A DNA stretch of 9,345 nt from Oribacterium sp. UBA5894 (GCA_002431355.1 DJEQ01000044.1:3487-12831), one strand, 5' to 3'; positions 1 to 5,806 are shown, numbered from the stretch's first letter. The notes: a model not told the origin generated them from the letters alone. A program made the numbers and translations.

Positions 1-402
1 GAGCATGCCGGGATGTCCGAGGAGGAGGTCATTGCCCTTCACAGCTCGAAGGATTACCTTATTTACATGCTCGGATTTCTGCCGGGCTTCTGCTACCTCG
101 GTGGTCTCGACGAGCGTCTGCATACACCGAGACTTGCGACGCCGAGAATTAAGATCGAAGCCGGAAGTGTCGGCATTGGCGGATCGCAGACCGGTATTTA
201 TCCGATGGACTCGCCGGGAGGCTGGCAGCTGATGGGCATGACCCCGGTGAAGACCTACGATCCAGAGCGGGAAACGCCGATCCTGGTGGAGGCGGGCGAT
301 TACATTCGCTTCGTACCGATTGATGAGGATGAGTACCTGCGAATCAAGGAACTGGTGGCACGTGGAGAGTATACGTGCACGGTTCGCGAAGGTGAGGTGT
401 GA
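1..402 (+). CDS. pxpB: 5-oxoprolinase subunit PxpB (KipI/AHS1 family), 5'-truncated by the window edge
   Basis: This is the C-terminal 133 residues of a PxpB/KipI family protein. The frame is open from base 1, so the true start lies upstream. The family hallmarks are visible: GFLPGFCYLGG at nt 73-105 and GSVGIGGSQTGIYP at nt 163-204, followed by SPGGWQLMG. Family members are roughly 220-240 residues, so about 90-100 are missing. PxpB acts in the cytoplasm with PxpC and PxpA in ATP-dependent opening of 5-oxoproline to glutamate. B. subtilis KipI was first described as an inhibitor of the sporulation kinase KinA, so older names may mislead. The domain is homologous to the AHS1 part of the urea carboxylase carboxyltransferase. 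The stop at 400-402 is one base away from the pxpC start, so the two are almost certainly co-translated. In GFLPGFCYLGG, Cys takes the place often held by Pro or Ala. Confidence 0.92.
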   Translation, partial: EHAGMSEEEVIALHSSKDYLIYMLGFLPGFCYLGGLDERLHTPRLATPRIKIEAGSVGIGGSQTGIYPMDSPGGWQLMGMTPVKTYDPERETPILVEAGDYIRFVPIDEDEYLRIKELVARGEYTCTVREGEV

Positions 403-403
403 T

Positions 404-1411
404 ATGGGAATTCGTATATTAAAAGCCGGACTCCTGACGACGGTTCAGGACCTCGGACGTACGGGCTACCAGAGCCAGGGCTTCGGCGTATCCGGTGTCA
501 TGGATGTCCGTTCGTTTAAGATTGCGAACCTGCTGATTGATAATCCGGAGAATGAGGCGGTACTGGAGTTTACACTGATTGGACCGACGCTGGAGTTTAC
601 CGCGTCCTCCATCATAGCCATTACGGGCGGCGATTTCCATCCGGAGGTGAATGGCGAGCCGGTGCCGATGTATACGGCGCTTTATATTAATAAGGGCGAC
701 ATTCTGAAATTCGGAAGTGCCCGGACGGGAAGCCGTGGCTACATTGCCTTTTCCGGATATCTGAAGATTCCGGTGGTGATGGGCAGCCGCTGTACGAGTC
801 TGAAGAGTCAGATCGGTGGCTTCAAGGGCCGGAAGCTGATGGAGGGCGATTATATCAGCTTCCGTATCAAGCGGAACTACCTTCCGTTCTTCCTGTCGAG
901 GAAGCTGAACATTCATGAATTCGAGGAGGAGCATGTGACGCTTCGTGTCGTCATGGGACCACAGGATTACATGTTCAGTAAGCAGGGGATCCACAACTTC
1001 TTAAATGAAGAGTATACGGTGACGAGCGATTTCGACCGGATGGGCTGTCGCCTGGAGGGACCGTTCATTGCACCGAAGACGACCTCGGACATCATTTCCG
1101 AAGGCATTGCCCTTGGATCCATCCAGGTGCCATCGCATGGAAAACCGATCATCCTGCTGGCAGATCGCCAGACCACCGGAGGCTACGCAAAGATCGCGAC
1201 GGTTATCAGCGTGGACATTCCGAAGCTGGTGCAGCGAAAGACCGACCATAAGATCCGCTTCGAGGCGGTGAGCGTCGAGGAAGCGCAGCGCCTGTATGAG
1301 GAAGAGGAGAATAGCTACATCGCGATGCATGCGCAGATTCATAAGCCATGTAAGGAAGTGCTGGAGTGCCGCCAGGTGGCGAAGCATATCCGTCGGCTGT
1401 TCCCGGACTAA
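404..1411 (+). CDS. pxpC: 5-oxoprolinase subunit PxpC (KipA/AHS2 family)
   Basis: A 335-residue protein of full family length. Motifs in order: TTVQDLGRTGYQ (residues 12-23), GVSGVMD (28-34), SRGYIAFSGY (110-119), SDFDRMGCRLEGP (208-220), and the long conserved block from SEGIALGSIQVP (232) through ADRQTTGGYAKIATV (253-267). These define the AHS2/KipA family, homologous to the second half of the urea carboxylase carboxyltransferase domain. PxpC works with PxpB and PxpA on 5-oxoproline. ATG 404 is chosen over an in-frame ATG at 320: the protein then begins at the conserved MGIRILKAGLLTTVQDLGR, and a GGTGAGGTG ribosome binding site at the end of pxpB precedes it. The C-terminal 40 residues, after the conserved block, are charged and less conserved. 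The next gene, accB, begins after an unusually long 137 bp gap. Confidence 0.92.
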   Translation: MGIRILKAGLLTTVQDLGRTGYQSQGFGVSGVMDVRSFKIANLLIDNPENEAVLEFTLIGPTLEFTASSIIAITGGDFHPEVNGEPVPMYTALYINKGDILKFGSARTGSRGYIAFSGYLKIPVVMGSRCTSLKSQIGGFKGRKLMEGDYISFRIKRNYLPFFLSRKLNIHEFEEEHVTLRVVMGPQDYMFSKQGIHNFLNEEYTVTSDFDRMGCRLEGPFIAPKTTSDIISEGIALGSIQVPSHGKPIILLADRQTTGGYAKIATVISVDIPKLVQRKTDHKIRFEAVSVEEAQRLYEEEENSYIAMHAQIHKPCKEVLECRQVAKHIRRLFPD

Positions 1412-1427
1412 GGGAGAAGGAGGCGGT

Positions 1428-1478
1428 CGGAGCGATCGAGCAGGGGCCGCTGAAATCTCATGTGCTGCGGAGCGATCG
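1428..1478. repeat. 11-nt direct repeat pair in the pxpC-accB gap
   Basis: CGGAGCGATCG occurs at 1428-1438 and again at 1468-1478, 40 bp apart. The second copy sits inside a small inverted repeat, GCTGCG (1464-1469) with CGCAGC (1477-1482). The 137 bp gap otherwise holds only the accB ribosome binding site. A role is not evident; this may be chance or a minor regulatory element. Confidence 0.4.
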
Positions 1479-1548
1479 CAGCGAGAAGGAACGATACAGG
1501 AAGAGAAGCATTGGATATAGACATCGATTGAAGAAGGAGTGAATTCAA

Positions 1549-1989
1549 ATGGATTTAGAGAAGATTGAAGGACTGGTAAAGATTGTAGAGAATTCTTCAT
1601 TGACCGAATTTTCCATCAAGGATGGCGAGACCGAGATTACGATGAGCAAGCTCACGCATCCGCCGGTGATTGCACCAGGTGCGGTTGCAGCTCCGGCTCC
1701 GGTCGCTGCACCGCAGGCACCGGCCGAGGAAGAAAAGGAGGAAGATGATTTCGAGCTCATCCTTGCGCCGATTGTCGGCACCTTCTACTCCGCTGCGGCA
1801 CCGGATGTACCGGCCTATGTGAAGGTGGGCGATCATGTGAAGGCCGGTCAGACGGTCTGCATCCTCGAAGCCATGAAGCTTATGAATGAGATTCAGAGCG
1901 ACTATGACTGCGAGATCGAGGCCGTGCTCGTCAGCAATGAGCAGAAGGTCGAGTATGGCCAGCCTCTGTTCCGTGTGAAGAAGTTATAA
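1549..1989 (+). CDS. accB: Biotin carboxyl carrier protein (AccB/BCCP)
   Basis: A 146-residue BCCP that carries biotin, and then carboxybiotin, between a biotin carboxylase and a carboxyltransferase. The N-terminal segment (1-34) matches the helical BCCP region that contacts biotin carboxylase. An Ala/Pro-rich linker (about 40-60) and an acidic stretch (60-70) follow, then the biotinyl domain from APIVGTFY (73-80). The acceptor lysine is K110 in EAMKLMNE. The insertion SAAAPDVPAYV after GTFY is the 'thumb' typical of acetyl-CoA carboxylase BCCPs. AAGGAG at 1534-1539, nine bases before ATG 1549, fixes the start. It is followed at 17 bp by accC. Family knowledge alone would call it a fatty-acid synthesis component. 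Its place between pxpC and pxpA, without accA or accD, suggests that it may instead, or also, serve the Pxp enzyme (inference). Confidence 0.94.
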   Translation: MDLEKIEGLVKIVENSSLTEFSIKDGETEITMSKLTHPPVIAPGAVAAPAPVAAPQAPAEEEKEEDDFELILAPIVGTFYSAAAPDVPAYVKVGDHVKAGQTVCILEAMKLMNEIQSDYDCEIEAVLVSNEQKVEYGQPLFRVKKL

Positions 1990-2006
1990 GACAGGAGGCG
2001 TGGCGG

Positions 2007-3356
2007 ATGTTTGAAAAAGTATTAGTTGCCAATCGCGGCGAGATTGCGGTCCGCATCATCCGAGCATGCAGAGACATGGGCATTCAGAGTGTGGCCGTGT
2101 ATTCGAAGGAAGACCAGAACAGCCTGCACACGCAGCTCGCGGATCAGCGCATCTGCATCGGAGAGGGGCCGGCAAAAAACAATTACCTGAACATGGATCA
2201 GCTCATCACGGCTGCCATCAATACCGGCGCGGACGCGATCCATCCGGGCTACGGCTTCCTGTCGGAGAACAGCGAATTTGTGCGCCGCTGTCAGGAGCAT
2301 GGCATTACCTTCATAGGACCGGATGCCGACGTCATTGACCGTATGGGCAACAAGTCCCATGCCCGGAAGACCATGATGGATGCCGGCGTGCCGGTCGTGC
2401 CAGGCACACGGGAGCCGGTATACGATGCGGAGACCGGAAAGAAGCTGGCGCGCGAGATCGGGTATCCTGTGATGATCAAGGCCTCGTCCGGCGGTGGCGG
2501 CAAGGGCATGCGGGTTGCCCAGTCCGAGGATGAATTTGAATTTGAGTTTGGTCTTGCGCAGCGTGAGTCGGCCAATGCCTTTGGCGATGACACGATGTAC
2601 ATCGAGCGCTACATTGAGAAGCCGCGGCATGTGGAGATCCAGATCATGGCGGATTCCTTCGGCAATGTGGTTGCACTTGGCGATCGTGACTGCTCCGTAC
2701 AGCGAAATCACCAGAAGCTGATCGAGGAGTCCCCGTCTCCAGCCATTGACGATGCAACGCGGGCGGAGATGAACCGCTATGCGGTTCTGGCGGCGAAGAC
2801 CGTGCACTATACCAATGCAGGCACCATTGAATTCATCGTGGATCCGAAGGGACATTTCTACTTCATGGAAATGAACACGCGTATTCAGGTTGAGCACGGT
2901 GTGACCGAGATGGTGACCGGCACGGATCTCATCATTGAGCAGATCCGTGTGGCGGCGGGCGAGCCGCTGAGCTTTACGCAGGAGGAGGTAAAGCCACGGG
3001 GCCATGCGATTGAGTGCCGTATCAATGCAGAAATTCCAGAAAAGAATTTCATGCCGAGTCCCGGTGTGGTGCGCCATCTGCACCTTCCAGGCGGAAATGG
3101 CGTACGTGTAGATACCGGACTTTATACCGGCTACCAGATTCCATCGGAGTATGACTCCATGATTGCGAAGGTCATCGTGCATGCCCCGAACCGGGAGGCT
3201 GCGCTTATGAAGATGAGTGCGGCCCTCAATGAGATGCTGGTCATCGGCGTCGAAACGAACCTTGACTTCCAGTATCAGATCATCAAGCATCCGGTATTTG
3301 CTGCCGGACAGGCGGATACGGGCTTCATCGAGGAAGCCATGCATATCAAATCGTAA
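2007..3356 (+). CDS. accC: Biotin carboxylase subunit (AccC)
   Basis: A 449-residue ATP-grasp enzyme of standard AccC length that carboxylates biotin on BCCP with ATP and bicarbonate. The N-terminal domain opens with KVLVANRGEIAVRIIRA, with HPGYGFLSEN at 79-88. ATP-grasp features follow: K158, the glycine-rich lid SSGGGGKGMR (160-169), H208, HQK (235-237), E275, E288/N290/R292 in MEMNTRIQVEH, catalytic E296, and R338 in ECRIN. All key catalytic positions appear intact. One small oddity is VEHGVTE, with Gly at 298 where E. coli AccC has Pro. AGGAGG at 1993-1998, eight bases before ATG 2007, supports the start. It is shorter than urea or pyruvate carboxylases because it is only the BC module. 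Here it would pair with AccB and, by context, with PxpB/PxpC as the acceptor half (inference). Confidence 0.96.
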   Translation: MFEKVLVANRGEIAVRIIRACRDMGIQSVAVYSKEDQNSLHTQLADQRICIGEGPAKNNYLNMDQLITAAINTGADAIHPGYGFLSENSEFVRRCQEHGITFIGPDADVIDRMGNKSHARKTMMDAGVPVVPGTREPVYDAETGKKLAREIGYPVMIKASSGGGGKGMRVAQSEDEFEFEFGLAQRESANAFGDDTMYIERYIEKPRHVEIQIMADSFGNVVALGDRDCSVQRNHQKLIEESPSPAIDDATRAEMNRYAVLAAKTVHYTNAGTIEFIVDPKGHFYFMEMNTRIQVEHGVTEMVTGTDLIIEQIRVAAGEPLSFTQEEVKPRGHAIECRINAEIPEKNFMPSPGVVRHLHLPGGNGVRVDTGLYTGYQIPSEYDSMIAKVIVHAPNREAALMKMSAALNEMLVIGVETNLDFQYQIIKHPVFAAGQADTGFIEEAMHIKS

Positions 3357-3382
3357 TCAAGGCGTTACAGAAAGAAGGAAGG

Positions 3383-3415
3383 GGGCGAAGTTCCGCAGGA
3401 GCGGAGGCTTCGCCC
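3383..3415 (+). other. Strong two-part hairpin in the accC-pxpA gap
   Basis: GGGCGAAG (3383-3390) pairs perfectly with CTTCGCCC (3408-3415). Inside it, TCCGC (3392-3396) pairs with GCGGA (3401-3405) around an AGGA loop (3397-3400). Only one base on the left and two on the right are unpaired between the stems. No T-tract follows (next bases TTCGGG), so an intrinsic terminator is unlikely. Plausible roles are an RNA processing or stability element that sets pxpA expression against accBC, or a protein-binding site. The pairing is read directly; the role is inferred. Confidence 0.6.
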
Positions 3416-3492
3416 TTCGGGAAAGAACAGAAATGCAGTTTCAGGGTGGCACGTGAACGCGCCGCCGAAGGCAAAAACAGGAGGAATGCGCG

Positions 3493-4260
3493 ATGTACAG
3501 TGTAGATTTAAACAGCGATTTAGGTGAGAGCTTCGGACGGTATACGATTGGCGCAGATGATAAGGTGATTCCACTCATCACGTCTGCAAACGTGGCCTGT
3601 GGCTTCCATGCATCGGATCCAGTGGTGATGGAAAAGACGATTCGGATGGCGCGCGAAGCCGGGATCCAGGTCGGCGCGCATCCAGGCTACCCGGACCTCA
3701 TGGGCTTCGGCCGCCGCAACATGAATGTCTCTCCTGCGGAGGCGAAGGCGTATACCCTGTATCAGATCGGTGCACTCGATGCCTTCTGCAAGGCACAGGG
3801 CCTGAAGCTTCAGCATGTGAAGCCGCATGGCGCTTTCTACAATATGGCCGCGAAGGATTATAAGCTGGCGAAGGGCATCTGTGAGGCCATCGCCGAGTAC
3901 GATTCGAACCTTATCCTCATGGCGCTTTCCGGCAGTGAAATGATTCGGGCTGCACAGGACTGCGGACTCCGGGCCGCGTCTGAGGTCTTTGCCGACCGTG
4001 CGTACGAGGAGGACGGCAGCCTCGTGAGTCGTACGAAGGAGGGTGCGATGATCACTGATGAAAATGAAGCCATTGCCCGTGTCATCCGCATGATCAAGGA
4101 GCAGAAGGTGACGAGCATCACCGGAAAGGACATCCCGCTGAAGGCGGATTCCGTCTGTGTTCATGGCGATGGTGCGAAGGCGCTTGCCTTCGTGGAGAAG
4201 ATTCGGGAAGCCCTGACGAAGGAGGGCATTGCGATTCGACCACTGGCGGAAGCACTCTGA
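3493..4260 (+). CDS. pxpA: 5-oxoprolinase subunit PxpA (LamB/YcsF family)
   Basis: A 255-residue LamB/YcsF family protein of normal length, a cytoplasmic TIM-barrel-like hydrolase subunit needed with PxpB and PxpC to convert 5-oxoproline to glutamate. Motifs: DLNSDLGE (5-12), CGFHASDP (36-43; Gly is more usual where Ser sits), GAHPGYPDLMGFGRR (61-75), VKPHGAFYN (109-117), FADRAY (166-171) and CVHGDG (222-227). The conserved Asp and His residues in these motifs are expected to line the active site. AGGAGG at 3479-3484, eight bases upstream of ATG 3493, fixes the start. It lies after accC with a 136 bp gap that contains a hairpin. Only 5 bp separate its stop from the ABC permease, which suggests coupled translation and a shared pathway. 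Separation from pxpBC by accBC differs from the contiguous pxp genes of E. coli and B. subtilis. Confidence 0.94.
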   Translation: MYSVDLNSDLGESFGRYTIGADDKVIPLITSANVACGFHASDPVVMEKTIRMAREAGIQVGAHPGYPDLMGFGRRNMNVSPAEAKAYTLYQIGALDAFCKAQGLKLQHVKPHGAFYNMAAKDYKLAKGICEAIAEYDSNLILMALSGSEMIRAAQDCGLRAASEVFADRAYEEDGSLVSRTKEGAMITDENEAIARVIRMIKEQKVTSITGKDIPLKADSVCVHGDGAKALAFVEKIREALTKEGIAIRPLAEAL

Positions 4261-4265
4261 GGAAT

Positions 4266-5000
4266 ATGAAAAAAATAAAAAAACCTCTCATCATCGCCTT
4301 CTGGCTCTTTCTCTGGCAGGCGCTGGCTCTTCTGATACATAATGATATTCTGATGGTGGGCCCAGTGGAGACGCTTCGAGTACTGGGCGGCATGCTTCAG
4401 ACGGCACGCTTCTGGCAGGCCCTCGCCTTCAGCTTCGTGCGCATCATCGGCGGCTTTCTGCTGGGCACCGCGTGCGGCATCCTGCTTGCGTGGATGAGCT
4501 ACCGACATCGGCTGTTTGAAGACGTATTGGCACCCTTCATTCTCGCGCTGAAGGCGGTCCCAGTCGCAAGCTTTGTGATTTTGCTTCTCATCTGGGCGGG
4601 CAATCGCATGCTGTCCCTCTACATCAGTGCCCTGGTGGTGCTGCCGCTCCTCTATCTCAACACCTTAAGTGGACTCAAAGCTACCGACGTGAAGCTCCTC
4701 GAGATGGCGCAGGTTTTCCGTATGTCTACGCTCCGTCGCCTGCGCTTTATTTATCTTCCGGCACTTGTTCCCTATCTCTACAGTGCATTTCAGACGGCTC
4801 TTGGGATGGCATGGAAAAGTGGAGTCGCTGCTGAAGTCATCGGGCAGCCCCTCGGCTCCATGGGCAATGGACTCTACAATGCAAAAATCTATCTGGAAAC
4901 CAGCGAGCTGTTTGCCTGGACGATCACCATTATTCTGATCTCGTACGGATTTGAGCGTCTGTTTCTCGCAGGATTTCGGTACGTGTTCGGAGTGAAATGA
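4266..5000 (+). CDS. ABC importer permease, SsuC/TauC/ThiX-like
   Basis: A 244-residue inner-membrane permease of the binding-protein-dependent type (about six hydrophobic segments: roughly 8-25, 54-78, 86-110, 115-135, 165-185, 215-238). The family signature region is ATDVKLLEMAQVFRMS followed by LRFIYLPALVPYL, equivalent to the EAA coupling loop that contacts the ATPase. The Gly usual in that loop is Arg (R152) here. It resembles permeases of taurine, alkanesulfonate and pyrimidine-precursor importers, but the substrate cannot be read from the sequence. The start ATG 4266 is only 5 bases after the pxpA stop, with TGAGGA at that stop as a weak ribosome site, so translation is probably coupled. 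Its ATPase partner follows after 138 bp. No substrate-binding protein gene is in the window. Uptake of 5-oxoproline or a related lactam is a context-based guess. Confidence 0.87.
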   Translation: MKKIKKPLIIAFWLFLWQALALLIHNDILMVGPVETLRVLGGMLQTARFWQALAFSFVRIIGGFLLGTACGILLAWMSYRHRLFEDVLAPFILALKAVPVASFVILLLIWAGNRMLSLYISALVVLPLLYLNTLSGLKATDVKLLEMAQVFRMSTLRRLRFIYLPALVPYLYSAFQTALGMAWKSGVAAEVIGQPLGSMGNGLYNAKIYLETSELFAWTITIILISYGFERLFLAGFRYVFGVK

Positions 5001-5010
5001 CACCATTCTG

Positions 5011-5038
5011 ATGACAATTTCAAGCGTCACTTTATAAC
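5011..5038 (+). promoter_or_regulatory. Candidate sigma-70-type promoter before the ATPase gene
   Basis: ATGACA (5011-5016, 5 of 6 to TTGACA) and TATAAC (5033-5038, 5 of 6 to TATAAT) are separated by 16 bp, in an AT-richer pocket between two coding regions. Transcription would start near 5044-5046, just before the first copy of the duplicated ribosome-binding module. This would let the ATPase be made apart from the pxp/permease operon. It is judged by eye only. Confidence 0.45.
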
Positions 5039-5051
5039 AGAAAAGGGAATG

Positions 5052-5132
5052 TCCTTTACACGCCAGGAGAATACGACGTGTGCAGAACGCGATCACGTCC
5101 GCGGGCAGGATTTCCTTTACACGCCAGGAGAA
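5052..5132 (+). repeat. 20-nt direct repeat carrying a ribosome binding site (two copies, 61 bp period)
   Basis: An identical 20-nt sequence beginning TCCTTTACACG and ending CCAGGAGAA is present at 5052-5071 and 5113-5132. Each copy includes AGGAG and is followed six bases later by a possible start codon: GTG at 5078 after copy 1 and ATG at 5139 after copy 2. Five of the nine bases after the repeat also match. Between the copies, GACGTG (5075-5080) can pair with CACGTC (5094-5099). Because 61 is not a multiple of three, the two starts open different frames. Confidence 0.85.
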
Positions 5133-5176
5133 CACATCATGCTGATTTCATGCCATCATCTTTCCAAATCCTATGA
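5078..5176 (+). CDS. Putative 32-residue Arg-rich leader ORF overlapping the ATPase start
   Basis: A GTG start at 5078 lies at exactly the same distance from repeat copy 1 as the ATPase ATG lies from copy 2. The ORF starts VCRTRSRPRAGF and ends with TGA at 5174-5176, 38 bases inside the ATPase gene, in another frame. Five of its first ten codons after the start include four Arg (residues 3, 5, 7, 9). It may be a leader peptide that couples or tunes ATPase translation, or only a fossil of the duplication. Nothing resembling a known family is seen. Existence as a made peptide is unproven. Confidence 0.25.
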   Translation: MCRTRSRPRAGFPLHARRTHHADFMPSSFQIL

Positions 5177-5768
5177 CGAGCAGCCGGTCCTTCGAGATCT
5201 CAGCTTCCAGATCGACAGTCAGGCTGACAACCGGGACCTTCTGCTGCTTGGCCCGTCCGGTGTCGGCAAGACAACCCTTCTCCGCATCCTTGCAGGACTG
5301 GAGCAGCCGGACCATGGAAGCATCGACATCACGATAGGGGAAGCGGCCACCGCCGGGACCCATCTTCGCATCGGGATGGTCTTCCAGGAGGATCGTCTGC
5401 TCGAATCCCTCGATGCGCCAGCCAATGTCTGCGCCGTGTCGCCGATGATCACCCGCGCTCGTGCGACTGCGGAGCTTGAAAAGCTGCTTCCGCCGGATGC
5501 CCTTTCGAAGCCGGTGCGCGAGCTGTCGGGGGGGATGCGCCGCCGTGTTGCGCTCGTGCGGGCCCTCCTGCCATCGTCCGATCTTCTTCTCATGGACGAA
5601 CCCTTCACAGGCCTCGATGATGCTACCCGGCAGCAGGTCATCGCGTATCTTCTTTCCATGAAGGCGCGTCGCCCACTGGTGCTCGCCACCCATGAAACAG
5701 AGGGACTGCCTCCGATGCGGACACTGACGCTGACGTTCACAAAATCAACTTATTCTGAACACATTTGA
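5139..5768 (+). CDS. ABC importer ATPase, SsuB/TauB-like (compact)
   Basis: A 209-residue nucleotide-binding subunit on the cytoplasmic face that would power the permease encoded just upstream. Motifs: Walker A GPSGVGKT (38-45), Q-loop Gln83 in MVFQEDRLLES, signature LSGGM (129-133) followed by RRRVALVRAL, Walker B LLLMDEP (149-155), D-loop GLDDA, and switch His185 in LATHE. All catalytic elements are intact. At 209 residues it is shorter than typical SsuB/TauB (about 250), ending soon after the switch histidine. The frame is open up to an ATG at 5049. ATG 5139 is preferred because the protein then begins at the canonical LISCHHLSKSYDEQPVLRDLSF, and AGGAG (5126-5130) sits eight bases upstream. 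The extra 30 residues from 5049 would be just translated leader repeats. No hairpin-plus-T-tract terminator was found after it. Confidence 0.9.
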   Translation: MLISCHHLSKSYDEQPVLRDLSFQIDSQADNRDLLLLGPSGVGKTTLLRILAGLEQPDHGSIDITIGEAATAGTHLRIGMVFQEDRLLESLDAPANVCAVSPMITRARATAELEKLLPPDALSKPVRELSGGMRRRVALVRALLPSSDLLLMDEPFTGLDDATRQQVIAYLLSMKARRPLVLATHETEGLPPMRTLTLTFTKSTYSEHI

Positions 5769-5796
5769 GACACATTTTTTCACTACAACATACAAT
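5767..5796 (+). promoter_or_regulatory. Candidate promoter for the NEW3-protein/ABC exporter unit
   Basis: TACAAT (5791-5796) is a good -10 box. GAGACA (5767-5772), 18 bp upstream, matches TTGACA at 4 of 6. An alternative -35, TTGAGA (5765-5770), gives a long 20-bp spacer. Transcription would start near 5802-5804 and leave a leader of about 50 nt. The -10 lies inside a palindrome, which suggests repression by a dimeric regulator. Confidence 0.4.
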
Positions 5797-5806
5797 GTTG
5801 GAGTGA
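5780..5806. promoter_or_regulatory. 27-bp near-perfect palindrome (probable operator) over the -10 box
   Basis: The left arm TCACTACAACAT (5780-5791) and right arm ATGTTGGAGTGA (5795-5806) match at 11 of 12 positions around a three-base centre, ACA. The single mismatch is A5785 against G5801. It covers the candidate -10 box. Palindromes of this size at a promoter are typical of dimeric winged-helix or HTH repressors. No regulator gene is in the window, and no T-tract follows on the + strand, so it is not an intrinsic terminator. Confidence 0.6.

Noticed and set aside
320..403. ATG 320 as the start of PxpC
   Set aside because: It lies inside pxpB and would add 28 non-conserved residues; ATG 404 matches the family N-terminus.
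419..994. Long minus-strand open frame inside pxpC
   Set aside because: It lies wholly within a well-supported + strand gene and its translation shows no family motif.
1460..1531. A 23-residue micro-ORF beginning MCCGAIAARR in the pxpC-accB gap
   Set aside because: No Shine-Dalgarno sequence precedes it, and nothing else supports translation.
2022..3344. A 440-codon open frame antisense to accC
   Set aside because: It mirrors the codon pattern of accC, has no recognisable domain and no ribosome binding site; such antisense frames are common in GC-rich coding DNA.
3383..3415. Hairpin as an intrinsic terminator after accC
   Set aside because: No T-tract follows and pxpA lies close downstream with a strong ribosome site.
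3448..3470. T-box-like AGGGTGGCAC followed by CGCG before pxpA
   Set aside because: It resembles the T-box core by eye, but five bases separate the two parts, the matching downstream CCCT strand is absent, and the 136 bp gap is too short for a full T-box leader with stem I.
5049..5138. Upstream ATG 5049 as the start of the importer ATPase
   Set aside because: The extra 30 residues are translated leader repeats unrelated to the family; ATG 5139 has a better placed AGGAG and begins at the conserved first strand.
5765..5796. MerR-type promoter with a 20-bp spacer
   Set aside because: TTGAGA-N20-TACAAT fits in spacing, but the palindrome is centred on the -10 box and not in the middle of the spacer as MerR operators are.
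5780..5806. Palindrome as a terminator of the upstream operon
   Set aside because: The T-run (5775-5780) is on its 5' side, and GAAGG follows on the + strand, so it cannot act as an intrinsic terminator in the direction of transcription.
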